Shown piece after piece: positions 1-12,170 of a DNA stretch of 64,000 bases. The notes below the pieces were generated by a model. That model saw nothing but the letters and a program-made list of their open reading frames with translations, ran no database searches and was not told the origin of the DNA. Both the position numbers and the translations under genes were made by a program. The stretch spans positions 120,890,569 to 120,954,568 of the forward strand of contig CM055266.1 in assembly GCA_029237695.1 (NCBI GenBank). The letters run 5' to 3'. This DNA comes from Conchocele bisecta (Eukaryota > Mollusca > Bivalvia > Lucinida > Thyasiridae). Position 1 is the first letter of the stretch. Each line of letters opens with the position of its first letter.

Positions 1-307
1 AAAAAATTTGCTAAATGTTTCGCAAATGTGAAGGTAAAAAAGGGCAAGGTCATGTTAATGGCAGCATGAGAGTGTTCCAAATGCACACATGTATCAAGTG
101 TATATATATTGAAGCAATCCGTCAAGTAATACTAAAGTTATACCATGATGACGAAGCTTGTACAAATTTGTTGACATTTCAGATAACGATGATGCTGATG
201 GAAAAATCGGGGACTATAGTCGCGCCTTCTGCTAAGCAGGAGCAAAAAAATAATTTAAAATTGTTGCCTTACATATTTGCCTTACAAACAAGGTTAACAT
301 AATTACA

Positions 308-569
308 TCCTCAGTGACATTGGGCAGTTGGACGTGGGTCGCATGCAAAACAAAGCACCATCCCTAGACACACATTGTGGCCTAATATTATCAAAATCTG
401 TGAAGCTGTTCATACGTTATTGATAAAAAAAACTTTAACATTTTTGACTTACAAATTTGCCTTATAAAGAACTAAAGAAGGTGAACACAGGTCCTCAGCG
501 ACGTTGACCTTGGGCGGTCGGACTGGGTCATATGCAAAACAAAGCACCATGCATAGACACACATTGTGG
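308..569. repeat. duplicated ~75 bp segment
   Basis: Two diverged copies, at about 308-380 and 492-569, share the run from 'gcaaaacaaagcacc' to 'acacacattgtgg'. No reading frame is conserved between them, so they look like units of a dispersed non-coding repeat. The surrounding 1-600 region shows nothing else I recognise. Confidence 0.55.
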
Positions 570-608
570 ATGAACAGGATGGTCTAGATCTACACTGGTC
601 GCAAAACC

Positions 609-1483
609 GATAAGCCCCATTTCTCCAGTCACAGCCACATATCGCATATTATGCCTTAGACCACATTTCCTGGAGACGTACTCACATGGTAAATTACCAT
701 TTTATTACCGATGTCCAACTTTGATTTATTGGTGTTTAACGGCCTATCAACAGCTATGGTCATTTAAAGCTGGGCCAACAGGTTCGGTCCCCCACGTAAC
801 CTGCTGCATTGAGGAGAAAATCCCAAAATCAGACAGGAATATTTACATAAAGAAAATAAATATATATTCAGCCTGGAAATTAGAATAACCTGATTTGGTG
901 CCAGCCATGGGATTTGTGCCCTGTGTAGCTCCTGATCAAATGGCACACTCCTGTAGCCTGATAACAATATATATTGCTTGGTAGACGCATGACGAGTGTT
1001 TCATTGATGGAATGGCGAACAGTGCAGATCATGATCAGACTGACCGAATGCGCAGGCTGATCTGGATCTACACTAGCCAAAAAAACAACATAAGCAGGAA
1101 TAATTTTACAGGGCGAAGTGAGCGAAAGTCTCTCCCTAAGCTATCTGACTTCTCCCTATTTTGAATGCAGGGAGAAGTTTTTCACTATATAAAACAGAAA
1201 TTTTGGAAAAAAATGGTATATTTTATAAAATATTTAGTGAAAACTGCTCCCTATTTTGAAGGGCTAGCATGATAAGCCCCATTTCTCCAGTCACAACCAC
1301 ATATCACGAAGCTGACAGCATGTGTCTTAGACCACATTTCCTGGAGAGTACTCACATGGTAAATTACCATTTTATTACCGTTGTCAGCCTATCAAAGAAG
1401 GCTGAACAAACATTACAGCCTCTTGGCACCAGACTTGCATGACAAAGTGTAATATGTGGCTGTGACTGGAGAAAGGGGGCTTA
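609..1483. repeat. dispersed repeat, two direct copies plus an inverted piece
   Basis: A ~105 bp block beginning 'ataagccccatttctccag' occurs at 609-711 and 1271-1382. Its first ~30 bases recur inverted at 1453-1483 and again direct near 1670-1700. Direct and inverted copies so close together suggest terminal parts of a non-autonomous DNA transposon that inserted repeatedly. No coding capacity was seen. Confidence 0.5.
722..905. repeat. dispersed repeat family A, copy 1
   Basis: This ~185 bp block begins 'tggtgtttaacggcctatca' shortly after a T-rich run and ends near 'aataacctgatttggtgcca'. The same block occurs at about 30361-30485 (partial), 30811-31047 and 31113-31329. Order and content are conserved but there is no ORF. 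It is a short interspersed, possibly MITE-like, family whose ends are not sharply defined. Confidence 0.6.
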
Positions 1484-2102
1484 TGGAATTTGTGACTAAT
1501 GTAGTATCAAATAGGACACTCATGTAGGCTGATAACGATCTATTTAAAAAAATTATATTGATAGTTAGAAGTGCAACAGGTGTTTTCATTGATGGAATAG
1601 GAAACCGTGCAGATCTTGATCAGACTGTGCGGATGAACAGGCTGAACTGGGTCCACACTGGTCGCGAAACCCTGATACCCAATTTCTCCAGTCACAGCCA
1701 CATATAAGATGCAATGTTTCTGATAAATGCCACGTCTGAATCGGAAATTGAACAGGAAAATTTGGTCAGTCAACGCACTTAGGGCCCCTATTTGACAAAC
1801 TGTCACAAAAACTTTTAAATAAATAAACAGACAGACGGTCGTACAATCAGTAGCGAGGGTATTTTTTTATTAATGTGGAAGGATGTATCATTACTAAGTA
1901 ATGCATGTGTGCAATATGTGCAATATGAAGATATTAGCTGAAGGCAAATAGAAATTATAGGTTATTTGAGAAACTGTTACAAAAAAATTCAAATAAATAA
2001 ACAGACAAATGAACAGACGTACGATGCAATATGAAGATGTTAGCTGAAGGCAAACAGAAATTATATGTGTTAGAAACTGTTACACAAACTTTCAAATATT
2101 TA

Positions 2103-2103
2103 A

Positions 2104-2141
<38 letters not shown>

Positions 2142-2152
2142 GGACGGACGGA
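2103..2152. repeat. (GACA)n/(GACG)n microsatellite
   Basis: An 'acagacagacag' run passes into 'acggacggacgg'. It follows several imperfect copies (from ~1960) of a segment with 'gaaactgttac' and 'aataaacagacag', so it is probably the microsatellite tail of a tandem-repeat element. Confidence 0.75.
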
Positions 2153-2159
2153 CTGAACC

Positions 2160-3387
2160 CTGCATATTTGAGTGCAGTAAACTAAAACTGCTGGATGTTA
2201 TCTTGGGTCATGTTCTTCTGTCAAACATTATTGGTTAGGTGAAATATGACACCTTGAAAAATCAGACTTTTCCCTTAAGGCATCACGGTACGGTTGAAAA
2301 TAGCCAAAATTGACTGCTTTTCTGAGGGCGGCGGGTGACTTATAAAAATCACCGCCTCTCACAATCAGTTAAGGAGGCTCTTGCGACAAGTATTGAAAAA
2401 TACTCGCAAATGAAGTACAAATCGCGCGCCACAATAAAAATGCAATAACCGCATCAGATGTGTTCAACACGACTGAATTTGTCGGAATTGTTTTCATGAA
2501 AACATGATGCACAGATACTTTGTTATGTCTTGTTCTATCACTTGTAACACCACACCATTTTCTGAAAATGATTTCAAAGCGGGGTCATAACCACCTCAAA
2601 TTTCGCTATAAATGCCCGAAAAATACATGTACCTTAAATTCTGACGCGAAACCGTACCAGTGAGACAGCATATAGCATGCGCCATTTTCCAAGATGTCAA
2701 AATCAACCGGAGCTAACATTAGGTTTCGTAGAATTATGAAATACTCTAAAAAAAACACACCTAGTCGAGCCTCCCAAAGTCAAGAAATATTCATAAACCT
2801 ATTTTTCTACACACACTGGTGTAACTTACCGGGTCGGTAGCGAAGTAAATAGAAAATCGTCCACCCCCTTTTTAAAGCTAGCTGCCCACTGTCCCGTGAG
2901 ACCTAAGATGTCACATGGTTTAAATTATTTAGGATTTAAACGTGAATTGCTTCAATATGTAAGTCAACAATCAAACCACAGTAAAATATTTCACAAGCAA
3001 TGAACTAGACTTGTAGAAAGGATTAAGACTAGTCTATGTATCATTTACATCTATAAGAAAATTTTGAGTTCCAAATTATGAAACAACGAATCAGTAACCG
3101 ACTGGACCCAGTAACCAACGTATGCAATATTGGACTCGAATCTATCACTTTCCAGTGTTAAAGACACAATACAATTACAAATCAAAAGACAGGCATAATA
3201 ATACAAACTGGATAAAAGACTGACACACATACTGTGACTGACAGACACTTGACGATTGATTAATTTATGCACACAACCAAACCACAGCAAGAGATTTCAT
3301 AAACATATGAACTACTGTCTGTTCCACGTATTGCTGCCTGTCCATCTCTATATTCTATCTATATATTTTCAGGGTCATATATTTATA
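2160..3387. other. non-coding stretch, nothing firmly recognised
   Basis: No ORF with protein-like composition was found on either strand. A weak inverted pair ('tcacggtacggtt' near 2284 and 'aaccgtaccagtga' near 2650) could be the ends of a ~390 bp old MITE, but it is too degraded to call. Confidence 0.4.
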
Positions 3388-3391
3388 TTAA

Positions 3392-3875
3392 AGGTACATA
3401 CCCACTCAGTAGCACAAACTGTTCTTTATATCAGAGACATAATATGAGACATTTTCTGGCAAAATAAACATTCATTCACCATTACCCCACGTATTGATTG
3501 GCACTATTATACATTTTATATCAGAAGCAAAATTTCCAAACTGATATCAGGGGCGATAACCGTGTTCCTTTAAAATGTTAACGGACATTACTATTTATTC
3601 TCTGTATTTATTTTTCGATGTGCAATGATCATACTTTATAATCTGTCGTGACGCATTTAATTAGTATAAATAATTAAAAAATATTATGCCTCATTTTCAT
3701 ATGAAAATAGCCTGATACCACCGCGCGTCACTATCAGTAAAATAAATATTACTAAATGATTATATCATTATAGCAGGCACTCGTAAGTTTTAGAACTGGT
3801 GGAATAGTGACACAATTATACACTTATCTAAATCACATAAAGAACATTTTGTGCCTACTGAGTGGGTATGTACCT
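3392..3875. mobile_element. TTAA-flanked MITE with ~30 bp TIRs
   Basis: The element starts AGGTACATACCCACTCAGTA and ends with the inverse, differing by about one base over ~30 bp. TTAA directly flanks both sides (3388-3391 and 3876-3879). TTAA duplication is the hallmark of the piggyBac superfamily, so this is probably a piggyBac-type MITE, although the TIR does not begin with the more common CCC. The 420 bp interior is AT-rich and non-coding. Small ORFs crossing it are chance. Confidence 0.75.
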
Positions 3876-4019
3876 TTAAGGAAACCAATAGAAATCCGCT
3901 GTGTAAAGCTTTTTTTACAATCTGTTTTGGTCACAAATCATCCACATCTGCATGATCTGGGCATTTACAAATGTAGCATATTTATGTTCATTCAAATAAT
4001 TCTGCTACATGCAGAAGTC

Positions 4020-4112
4020 TTGAAAATTGAAAAAAATATCTCGAAAAATTCAAGAAAAGAACTTGAAAATTCAAGAAAATATCTTGAAAATTGAAGAAAA
4101 GATCTTAATAAA
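4020..4112. repeat. short tandem repeat, ~18-20 bp unit
   Basis: There are four to five imperfect units of the type 'cttgaaaattcaagaaaa'. Each unit is partly self-complementary (TTGAA/TTCAA). Confidence 0.7.
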
Positions 4113-4121
4113 TGGAAAGAA

Positions 4122-5290
4122 AACAAGAGGGCCATGATGGCCCTAATTCGCTCACCTGACTCCATGAACACCAGAGGAGAATGTGACATTGAGTTCATAA
4201 GTGTTTTAAAAAAATTGTGCTATTGTTAGATGGCAGTCATTTTGGATTAAACGATGACTCATTTTACCAAATCTGAAAATGCTTCACCCAAGGATCTCAA
4301 CTTACTATGAAGTTTGGCCAGCATCGGCCATGTGGTTCCTGAGAAAAAGACGTTAAAAATCTTGAATAAATGGACCTTTTGGAGGCCATCATGGATGATA
4401 TAATCATCTGATTCCGACAAATATTGCACCAGAGCAATCGCCTCATCGATACCTTCAATTTGATATATGACATGAGCATATTTGGTGAAAAATAAAATTT
4501 GACCCCACGGGCCACGCCCATTTTTGACCCCCGGGTCACCATTCTAATACCTTTGAAAGAGCATTCTACGTCGATCATTTCTACCAAGTTTCGTCGAAAT
4601 CCGGCTGGCGGTTCATGAGAAGATTTTTTAAGAATTTGTGCTATTTTTAGACGGCGGCCATCTTGGATTAGCGACGACCTCCGTTTTAAAAAATCTGAAA
4701 AGGCTTCACCCATGGACCATAACTGTGAAGTTTGGCCACCATGGGTCAAGCGGTTCATGTGAAGAAGAATTTTGAAAACTCGAATAAAAGAACGACCTTT
4801 TGACCTTTCGGCGGCCATCTTGGATGACATAACCATCCGATTTCGACAAAAAAATGCACCAGAGTGATCGCCTTGTTGATACCTTCGATTTGATATAGAC
4901 ATGACCATATTTGGTCAAAAATAAAATTTGACCCCTATTTGACCCCACAGGCCACCCCCATTTTTGACCCCAGGGTCACAACTTTGAAAGAGTATTGTAC
5001 ATCGATCATTCCTACCAAGTTTTGTCGAAATCCGGTTGGCGGATCTTGAGAAAAAGATTTTTGAAGAATTTGTGCTATTTTTAGACGGTGGCCATCTTGG
5101 ATTACGTGATGACGTCATTTTAACAGTTTTGTAATCCCCCTTCCTAAGGACCATGACCATGAAGTTTGGTGACCATAGGCCCAATGGTTACCGAGGAGAA
5201 GACGTTTGAAAATGTTCACGGACGACGGATGGACGACGGACACATTGCGGTAACAATAGCTCACATGAGCTTCACTCAGGTGAGCTAAAA
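4122..5290. repeat. tandem-core repeat element ending in microsatellite
   Basis: The element begins 'aagagggccatgatggccct' and ends 'cactcaggtgagctaaaa'. Between lie three diverged ~430 bp units, each with 'gccatcttggat', 'gaagtttggccaccat' and 'gaccccattttgacccc'-type segments. A short GGACGAC-rich microsatellite comes before the 3' end. The sequence GCTCACCTGA near the start recurs inverted as TCAGGTGAGC at the end. The layout fits the pearl/HINE type of non-autonomous elements known in bivalves. The 203-codon ORF on the minus strand is only read-through of the units. Confidence 0.65.
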
Positions 5291-6107
5291 AAGTGAAGTG
5301 GCCCTAATGGGCTTCCGTAAAATAGTACACACTGTCTCGTCTTTGTTTTGTTTTTTCATATCGAAACCCGGAAGTTGTCGTGAACAACATTCCCATTGTA
5401 AACGTGTTTATTTTATTATGGTATAATCTTGACAACCACAACTTCACAATCGTGGACCATTTTTATTGCTAGTGAATGTTTTTTTATCACGGATCATTTG
5501 CATACACAAGCAGTAAAGTGTTTGCAAAAGATCGGCGTAAAATAACATTCAAGAAACGAAAGTGGACAGGTGCGAAACGTCATACTCCAAGAATGTGTCT
5601 ATAAATAGCACACTGGTTTATTAAATATACAAAATGTACAAATAAAATTTAATGAAATTGCACAATTTGGCATTTAAAAATGTTAAGGCGGACTATTATT
5701 TTCTAAACATTCGTCACTCAGGAAAACAAATACGAACATGTCCCTTCATTATCGTGGTCATCTTGACGTTTAATTTTTAAATTGTGATTTAATGTCACCA
5801 CCTGTCAAGCGAAACAGATCAAAGAGACCGCCAATCGTGATATTCACACCTCGTTAGGCAAACAGATCTGCTGGCGACAGACTTACCTGTACGAGCTATC
5901 AATAGCACTTTACGTTGATTGACTGACCAAGGGACCGTGACTTCGGTTGAGAGTTCGACTTTGTCGTAGTTGGAATTTTAGATAAAAAAATATATGATTT
6001 ATATAGGGAAATTTGTCCACAGGACGAGTTTCCGGAGTGTTCGACAGAGACCTATTCGAGAGATCGATTTTCTACTGTATGTGCTTTATTGTACCTTTTT
6101 TCGGTCA
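5291..6107. other. non-coding stretch
   Basis: No coding signal or recognisable transposon was found. It contains AT-rich sequence and a small ORF starting at 5994 that runs into the following inverted repeat, which argues against it being a gene. Confidence 0.4.
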
Positions 6108-6592
6108 AAATGTGCCGTCCATAGGCAGAGTTACGATTCCACTCATAGGATTCCTCTGCAGAATAGCGAATCAGATCCGATTCGCAGTTTAGTAGTTAAT
6201 TGTGAAAGATTTTCTAAATATTTGAACTGAAATGAGTGTTAATATTATGAAACTAACAAAAGTTATGACATAAATTTGCATTATGTAGATGACCTGATAA
6301 AGTAAATTTAAGCCACAATCAACAAGTGACCCAGTCAGTGGCAGCCAAATTCAACATCTAATTGTTAAGATGGGGTCCATTTTCTGTAAATGCAATAAAT
6401 ACTTTTCTAAACCTACAATGTTAAAAATTGTTTCACAATAATTGGTTTGTATTACTGTTATAATACTAATATGTCTTTCAAATGGAACATATCTCAAATA
6501 TGTCACAATTAACTGCTAAAGTGTGAATCAGATCTGATTCGCTATTCTGCAGAGGAATCCTATGACTGGAATCGTAACACTACCTACGGACG
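6108..6592. mobile_element. MITE with ~100 bp terminal inverted repeats
   Basis: The left arm (about 6108-6210) and right arm (about 6483-6592) are inverted copies at roughly 90% identity by eye. Both contain 'ctgcagaatagcgaatcaga'. The interior is ~270 bp of AT-rich DNA without an ORF. Long arms and no coding sequence mark a foldback-type MITE. Target duplication was not resolved. Confidence 0.75.
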
Positions 6593-6834
6593 GTACAGGA
6601 GTAGATTGCAAGTTACCATCGCAACTACTGGGGGGCATGCCCCCGGACCCCCCTAGCTTACTCGCTTCACTCTGTGGAGCTCGAAAATGACAACAAACAC
6701 CCCGTTCCCCAAATGCTGGAATCCGCCCGTTATTACCGTATATGATATACTAATGATATATTGTAGAACGAGGATGGCCGCGGCCCGCATGTAGAGCCCG
6801 ACGAGGCATTTGATGGTCACATAGTGTATTTATT

Positions 6835-7681
6835 TGAAGTTTGATGCCCAATAAGCATACAAAGTTTCAAGCAAATCTGACTTACGGTTACAGAGATAGT
6901 AGGTACATGTATGTGAAAACTTTAACGCAAACTTCTAAGTCATTTGACCTTGACATAGGGGCACAGGGGCCGCATGAGTGGGACACAGAATGAATATATG
7001 GATGATGACTAATAAGCATATGAAGTTTCAAGTCAATGAGTCAATGTGAGTTAGGACTGCAGAGATATAAGGTATTTAAAAACTTTAACGCAGATTTCAG
7101 AACGCAAAATTCTAAGTCATTGGACCTTGACCTTGGGCACAGGGGCCGCATGAGTGGGATATAGCATGAATATATGGATGATGACTAATAAGTATATGAA
7201 GTTTCAAGTCAATGTGACTTAGGACTGCAGAGATATAAGGTATTTAAAAACTTTTAACACAGATTTCGGAATGCAAACTTTTAAGTCATTTCACCTTGAC
7301 CTTGGGCACAGGGGCCGCATGAGTGTGATACAGCATGAATATATGGATGATGACTAATAAGCATATGAAGTTTCAAGTCAATGTGACTTAGGACTGCAGA
7401 GATATAAGGTATTTAAAAACTTTAACGCAGATTTCGGAATGCAAACTTCTAAGTCATTTCACCTTGATCTTGGGCACAGGGGCCGCATACAGCATGACTA
7501 TATGGATGAATACTAATAAGCATATGAAGTTTCAAGTCATTGTGACTTAGGACTGCAGAGATATAAGGTATTTAAAAACTTTAACGCAGATTTCGGACGG
7601 ATGCACGGACGGACGGACGGACGCACGCACAGACGTCATTGCGATCACTATGTCTCGCTTTCCGCAACCGGGCTCGACAAA
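6835..7681. repeat. ~170 bp tandem array with GGAC microsatellite end
   Basis: About five units carry the constant words 'gcataggggccgcatgag'-type, 'atatggatgatgactaataa', 'aagtttcaagtcaatgtgac' and 'aggactgcagagatataagg'. The last unit runs into 'cggacggacggacgcacgca' and a unique tail 'gtctcgctttccgcaaccgg'. This is again the pearl/HINE layout: tandem core, microsatellite, then a unique 3' flank. Single degraded units recur at 28735-28860 and 30660-30790. Confidence 0.75.
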
Positions 7682-8081
7682 AAGTATATAATATAACCAT
7701 ATATGTTATTTTTAATGAAGATTTGGGTAGATTTGGGTTAGTCGAGAACATTACCGACCCAATCAAGTTGGGTCGTGATGGCTGCTATTTGTATATTAGT
7801 GTGACCGGATGAGATTTGTGCTCTTTTATATTTTAACCACATTGTATTCATGCTCTTGCTATTTTAACATATGTTTCCGTGTTTGCAGAGTAATGCAAAA
7901 CGTATTGCAGATAGCGGCACGCTTCTAACTTGACAGGTGACTGACTGACATATACTCCGAGATTGTCCCACAGATAATCACTGTACCCAATAAATATGTA
8001 ATTCGAGGACGAATTTCAATTTGGCTGGGGAGTATGTCACGGTACGGATCTAGTAACTCAGGAGAGATAATATGTATCTGT

Positions 8082-8154
8082 GCCCGGTTAGCTCAGTTGG
8101 TAGAGCAACCGCCTTGTAAGCGGGAGGTGCCGGGTTCGAGTCCTGGGTCGGGTG
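8082..8154 (+). tRNA. tRNA-Thr (TGT)-like, in inverted-repeat arm
   Basis: The 73 nt sequence has a D arm GCTC/GAGC, an anticodon arm with loop CTTGTAA (anticodon TGT) on a 4-bp stem plus one mismatch, and a T arm CCGGG/CCTGG around TTCGAGT. The acceptor stem forms only with several G-T wobbles. A-box (TTAGCTCAGTTGG) and B-box (GGTTCGAGTCC) promoter elements are intact, so transcription is possible. Its place in a foldback arm and its weak acceptor favour a tRNA-derived repeat over a housekeeping tRNA gene. Confidence 0.6.
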
Positions 8155-8212
8155 CATATTTTCTCTTCCCGTTACAGTTGGGCGCCAAATGTCACAGGGT
8201 GAGAAAGATGCT

Positions 8213-8286
8213 TAGCCTGCCCGAGACTCGAACCTGGGACCTCTGGTTTACCGTACCATCGCTCTAACCGACTGAGCTAGCCGGGC
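8213..8286 (-). pseudogene. tRNA-Thr (GGT)-like pseudogene
   Basis: Read on the minus strand, A-box (CTAGCTCAGTCGG) and B-box (GGTTCGAGTCT) are present. The anticodon loop reads ACGGTAA, giving GGT, but the invariant U33 is replaced by C. The acceptor 3' strand has two mismatches. It lies head-to-head with the TGT-type tRNA-like sequence 58 bp away and is more decayed. Confidence 0.55.
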
Positions 8287-8380
8287 ACGAATACACATTT
8301 CCTCCCCACAGTGAGTTACGTACCGTGACATACTTCCCAGCCAAACTGAAATTCGTCCTCGAATTACATATTTATTCCCA

Positions 8381-8835
8381 CCCCCCGTCTAAAATCACAG
8401 GTAGGAGATAATCCCCCCCCCCCATCAAAATTCAAGGTAGGACAAAAATCCCCCCCCCCACCCCGTCCAGAATCAAGGAAAATCATATTCAGTACTTTTA
8501 TTTCCACAATAAACATCAAACATCAAGCACATTTAATGAAGTATTTTCAGTTGCACAATCAAACAAGCACATCTAATAAAGTATTTTCAGTTGCACAATA
8601 AACATCAAACAAGAATATGTATGTATCGTTTGTACATTTGTATACTGATGTCGGTCCCAAACCATATTGTTTTTTAATTTTGATGGGGGGGGGGGGGGGA
8701 TTATGTCCTACCTGTGATTTTGGATGGGGGGGATTTTGTCCTACCTGCATTTTAGACGGGGTGGGGGGAATTTTGTCCTCCTGTGTCAAAAATCAAGGGG
8801 GGGATTATGTCCGGGGGGATTTTGTCCGTATCCCG
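8381..8835. mobile_element. foldback element with modular C/G-run arms
   Basis: The left arm (8381-8480) is built of modules joining C-runs to 'cacaggtaggagataat' and 'caaggtaggacaaaaat'. The right arm (8675-8835) is the inverse, with G-runs linked to 'attatgtcctacctg' and 'attttgtcctacctg'. The arms are tandem-module arrays and not single-copy TIRs. The centre (8485-8670) is AT-rich and carries a direct duplication of 'acaataaacatcaaacaag'-type sequence. No transposase is present. ORFs in the arms are low-complexity. Confidence 0.65.
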
Positions 8836-10010
8836 TTGTTATCCCGCATTGCATTGTTGATTTCAATACAATTTTTTACCAAAAAAACATGTTTTTTTTT
8901 CACTCAGATAGTCATATTCATGAATTTTGTCAATAAATTATTTTTTTTTTATTTCTATAAACATTAAAAGCTTAAAATATTTCACAACTAATATTTGCAT
9001 GCATATTGAAATAACCCACAAGTTATTTATTTAAAAATATGTAAATTTGATACTTTATCACTGTTTTTGAAAATTCCACAGGAAAATGCCACTTTACAAG
9101 AGTAAGCCATCATGACTGTATATCAAGACAGTGATGAAGTCACAACTAGATTGGGGTAATATTTGGGTAGATTGGGGTAAATTGTACTGCCGGTCATTGC
9201 CACAGGTCAGATCAAAATTTCGAAATTATCCAATTTTATAGCTTGAATGGTCTAAGAGGAGTTAAAGGACATTACAGACCCATCGGACGGACTGATGGGC
9301 GTGACGACATAATCCCCGCCTTTTGTTTTTAAAAAGCACGGGGATAATAATCCATTTTTTTTGTGTTAACATTTTGTTATTTGCTAATGAACTGTCCAAA
9401 ATCAGCTAGACATTTAGAAATGTGTATAATATGCTGTAAACTTAGCAAGAAAAAGTGGGGTTAAGATATAGGAAAATATGAATAAAACATTTGAATTTAT
9501 TTATTTATTTTTTTTTGTAACTTGAATATTTTCAATTATATTTGTTCGATCAGAATAAAACAAAAAAAAATATGAATGGTTTAATGATTTTAATTAGAAA
9601 ATGCATTGTTTCTAAAAAAAGTATTTTCATTTTTCAAAAATGGTTGTTTTTTTGCTAGCGCATATGAATTGTGTACCTTGTTTAGAAAGGTGTTTATGCA
9701 TATACAAACAATAATGGACCGCCCAAGACACGCTAAAAGAACCTGTCCATTCGTATAAATATGATAGTGTGTCTAACCTGTTGCCAGTGTCTTTGTGAAG
9801 AGTTTTAATGATGCCTTTTTTAATGAAATATACAAATAGTGTTGTTGTTGTTGTTGTTGTTGCTGCTGCTGTATGTCGTCGTTACAGCCGCTGAATTTCT
9901 GTTTCCATCCTACTGTACGAAGCAGCACTAGTACCATGAATACTGGTACTTCGGGAGAGAGTGCGCAGTGCGTATTTTTCAAAGTGCTTCATAAGGTGCC
10001 TGCAGATAAT
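8836..10010. other. AT-rich non-coding stretch
   Basis: Homopolymer A/T runs predominate. There is a (GTT)n(GCT)n microsatellite at 9842-9870. No convincing ORF was found. A run of 'gattggggtaatatttgggt' near 9150 resembles similar GGGTA-rich text at 7720 and 39210. Confidence 0.4.
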
Positions 10011-10014
10011 ATTA

Positions 10015-10367
10015 TAGGAATGAATGGCCTTTTTGTGGAATTTATCGGGGTATAAACTTGGAAATGTCGCGGGAATACTGGACGAAGGCCGGAAGGCCTC
10101 GTCCAGTATTCCCGCGACTTTTCCAAGTTTATATCCCGATAAATTCCACAAAAAGGCCATTCATTCCTTACACTTCCAGCATTTTAATTAAATTCATCAA
10201 GAAAATGTGTTTAGTTTCCGTTTTATTAAGAATTATTTTAACTGCGCCTCACGGTTACGGAAAGTAGTTCGGCATGGGAGTTTACTGGAATATAAATTTT
10301 GGACAGAACTTGCTACGGACCAATCAAATGTTAGGGAATTGTGTAAATATTTTTGTGCTGGAATTAT
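10015..10367. mobile_element. hairpin-ended MITE, copy 1
   Basis: Positions 10015-10169 form a nearly perfect ~75 bp inverted repeat ('gaatgaatggcctttttgtg' against its complement) with a very short loop around 10093. A ~190 bp tail follows, containing 'gacggaccaatcaaatg'-type sequence. The whole block recurs inverted at 25632-25942, with the hairpin arm shortened, which shows that it is a mobile unit. No ORF. Confidence 0.75.
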
Positions 10368-10937
10368 GTTCAAGTAATTTGCAGGTAGCAGATGTCATGG
10401 ATATGGGACGATAGTGTTGTAATGTTAGTTGGTGCACGTAGCTACTATTTATTTGTGTTGTACATTAATAACACTTTATACCGCAACCATTGCTAACATG
10501 TAGCATAATAAAGGTGGTTGAATAAATGCTGTTTATATCTGAAGTAATCTAATATACATGAAGTAACCTAATATACATGAAGTGCTGTTTTTGCCTTTAT
10601 TGTTTTCCCTTTGATCCCTAATCGCGGCCTCTGATTGGTCAGTTTCAATAGCAAATTCAAGATGGCGGAGGATTTTAAAATCAAAATCGCTGTCGATTCA
10701 GCTGAATTTTGTCCAACGACACGGACATGGACATTATGATTCTAATGCTTATTATGACAACTGTGGAGTCTAAAGCCAGCCAATATTGAAGCTCATCGTA
10801 AACAAAATCGGAGATTTAATCAGATACAACACCGAATCTGCTTAGCGTGGCCGCCACCAATTTGCTTTGAATGACGTCGCTAGATTTGTGTTTCACGCAC
10901 GTTCAGACAATTATGTTGAGTATGCGGTATAAATTAA

Positions 10938-11089
10938 ATACATGATTAGTGTCGTCGAATATAATTATAACATATATTCGGTTTCGCCCCGACAACTTTA
11001 TAGGGGCTCGCTAAAGCTCGCCCCAATAAAGCTGCCTACGTCTCAACCGAATATATTTTATATATTCGACGGCACTAACCATGTATTTA
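10938..11089. repeat. ~150 bp palindrome
   Basis: 'tacatgattagtgtcgtcga' at the left is mirrored by the complement at 11065-11089, with 'atatattcggtttcg' mirrored inside. It is a small MITE-like hairpin; the arms are ~48 bp with a few mismatches. Confidence 0.65.
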
Positions 11090-12170
11090 CTATATATTCT
11101 GTTCTGGTGTTTTGTCTTTGTTGCATACGTGTCACTATAACAGAGACCGGGAACCTTTCCCAGAAAGGGTCCCAGCTGTGAAAAGCGTTGCACTGCCAAA
11201 ATTCGGAGTGTTTGTCTTTGTGTTTCACATAGCAGAGCGTTCACTGGACAAGAGCTATGGGTGGATTAGGATAAAAGGAACCATTGGTCGCACGCTTAGC
11301 CCAGCGAACAGTCTGGTATAGCTGGATGGTGCGTAGACGAACATTTCGTTTGTCGCGTCCCTACAGTGTTCAGACTGGGAGCTGTGCCCAGCACTGTGCT
11401 GAAACACTGAGGATGAGGCTGAGGCTGAGGCGTACGCCACTATACGCCCAGCTATAGCCGAACGCTCGAGCAAGTGTTGAAACTTGGCGCTCAACCCAGC
11501 TGCTGGTCACACGCATCTCGACGTTGTTCAGTGTCACGAATCGTAGCCGACTATTTTCTTTATCATCCATTATTTGTAACACGGGTCACACAATACTAGT
11601 CTAGAACACAATAATCGAATAATCTAGTACAGACTATCGAATAGGTATTCGTGTGTGAAATATCGCTCCCGTGGAATACACCGCTGGAGAGAATAGCGGT
11701 TTATCCGAAACCGTGCACGGACCACCAGTATGGGATTTTGCACCGGTTATAGCTGCGTGATTTACACTGTCTATGCAGACTTGGATGCTAGCCTGAATAC
11801 CTAGTAGGTCATATCTACTTATGACTGAAGTATTTCAGATGAACTCACCAGCTATCTCATGAGATAAACTGACTGTTAGAACATTATAGTCCACTTACGC
11901 AAAATTGTAAGCCAAATGTTGGCACAGAGTTTTTATATTCACAGGCTGACTACGGTAGGAAAGTTGTGCGCTAGAGTTGCCCTATATATTATCTCAAACC
12001 ATATTCTAGCAGCCGGACACTCAAAACATTATTGTGAACACATTGGATCACAAGCCTTCACTGGGAATTGGTGAGTACATATGTTTATTAGTTACTTTCT
12101 AATGCTGCCATTTAAGTCTGAATCCTGCCAAGACCGGCAATTCTCCGCATTGTTATCGTATCCTCGATAA

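Larger units (their letters stand above)
7986..8380. mobile_element. palindromic element carrying two opposed tRNA-like sequences
   Basis: Arms at about 7986-8065 and 8300-8380 are inverted copies ('aataaatatgtaattcgagg' and its complement, then 'gtatgtcacggtacg'). Inside each arm, pointing toward the centre, is a tRNA-Thr-like sequence. The design is a foldback element whose arms contain tRNA genes or tRNA-derived SINE heads. The small ORF crossing it has no coding meaning. Confidence 0.7.

Noticed and set aside
4297..4908. 203-codon ORF on the minus strand
   Set aside because: It reads through the ~430 bp tandem units, and its peptide repeats with the DNA period. No domain is present and a third unit breaks the frame.
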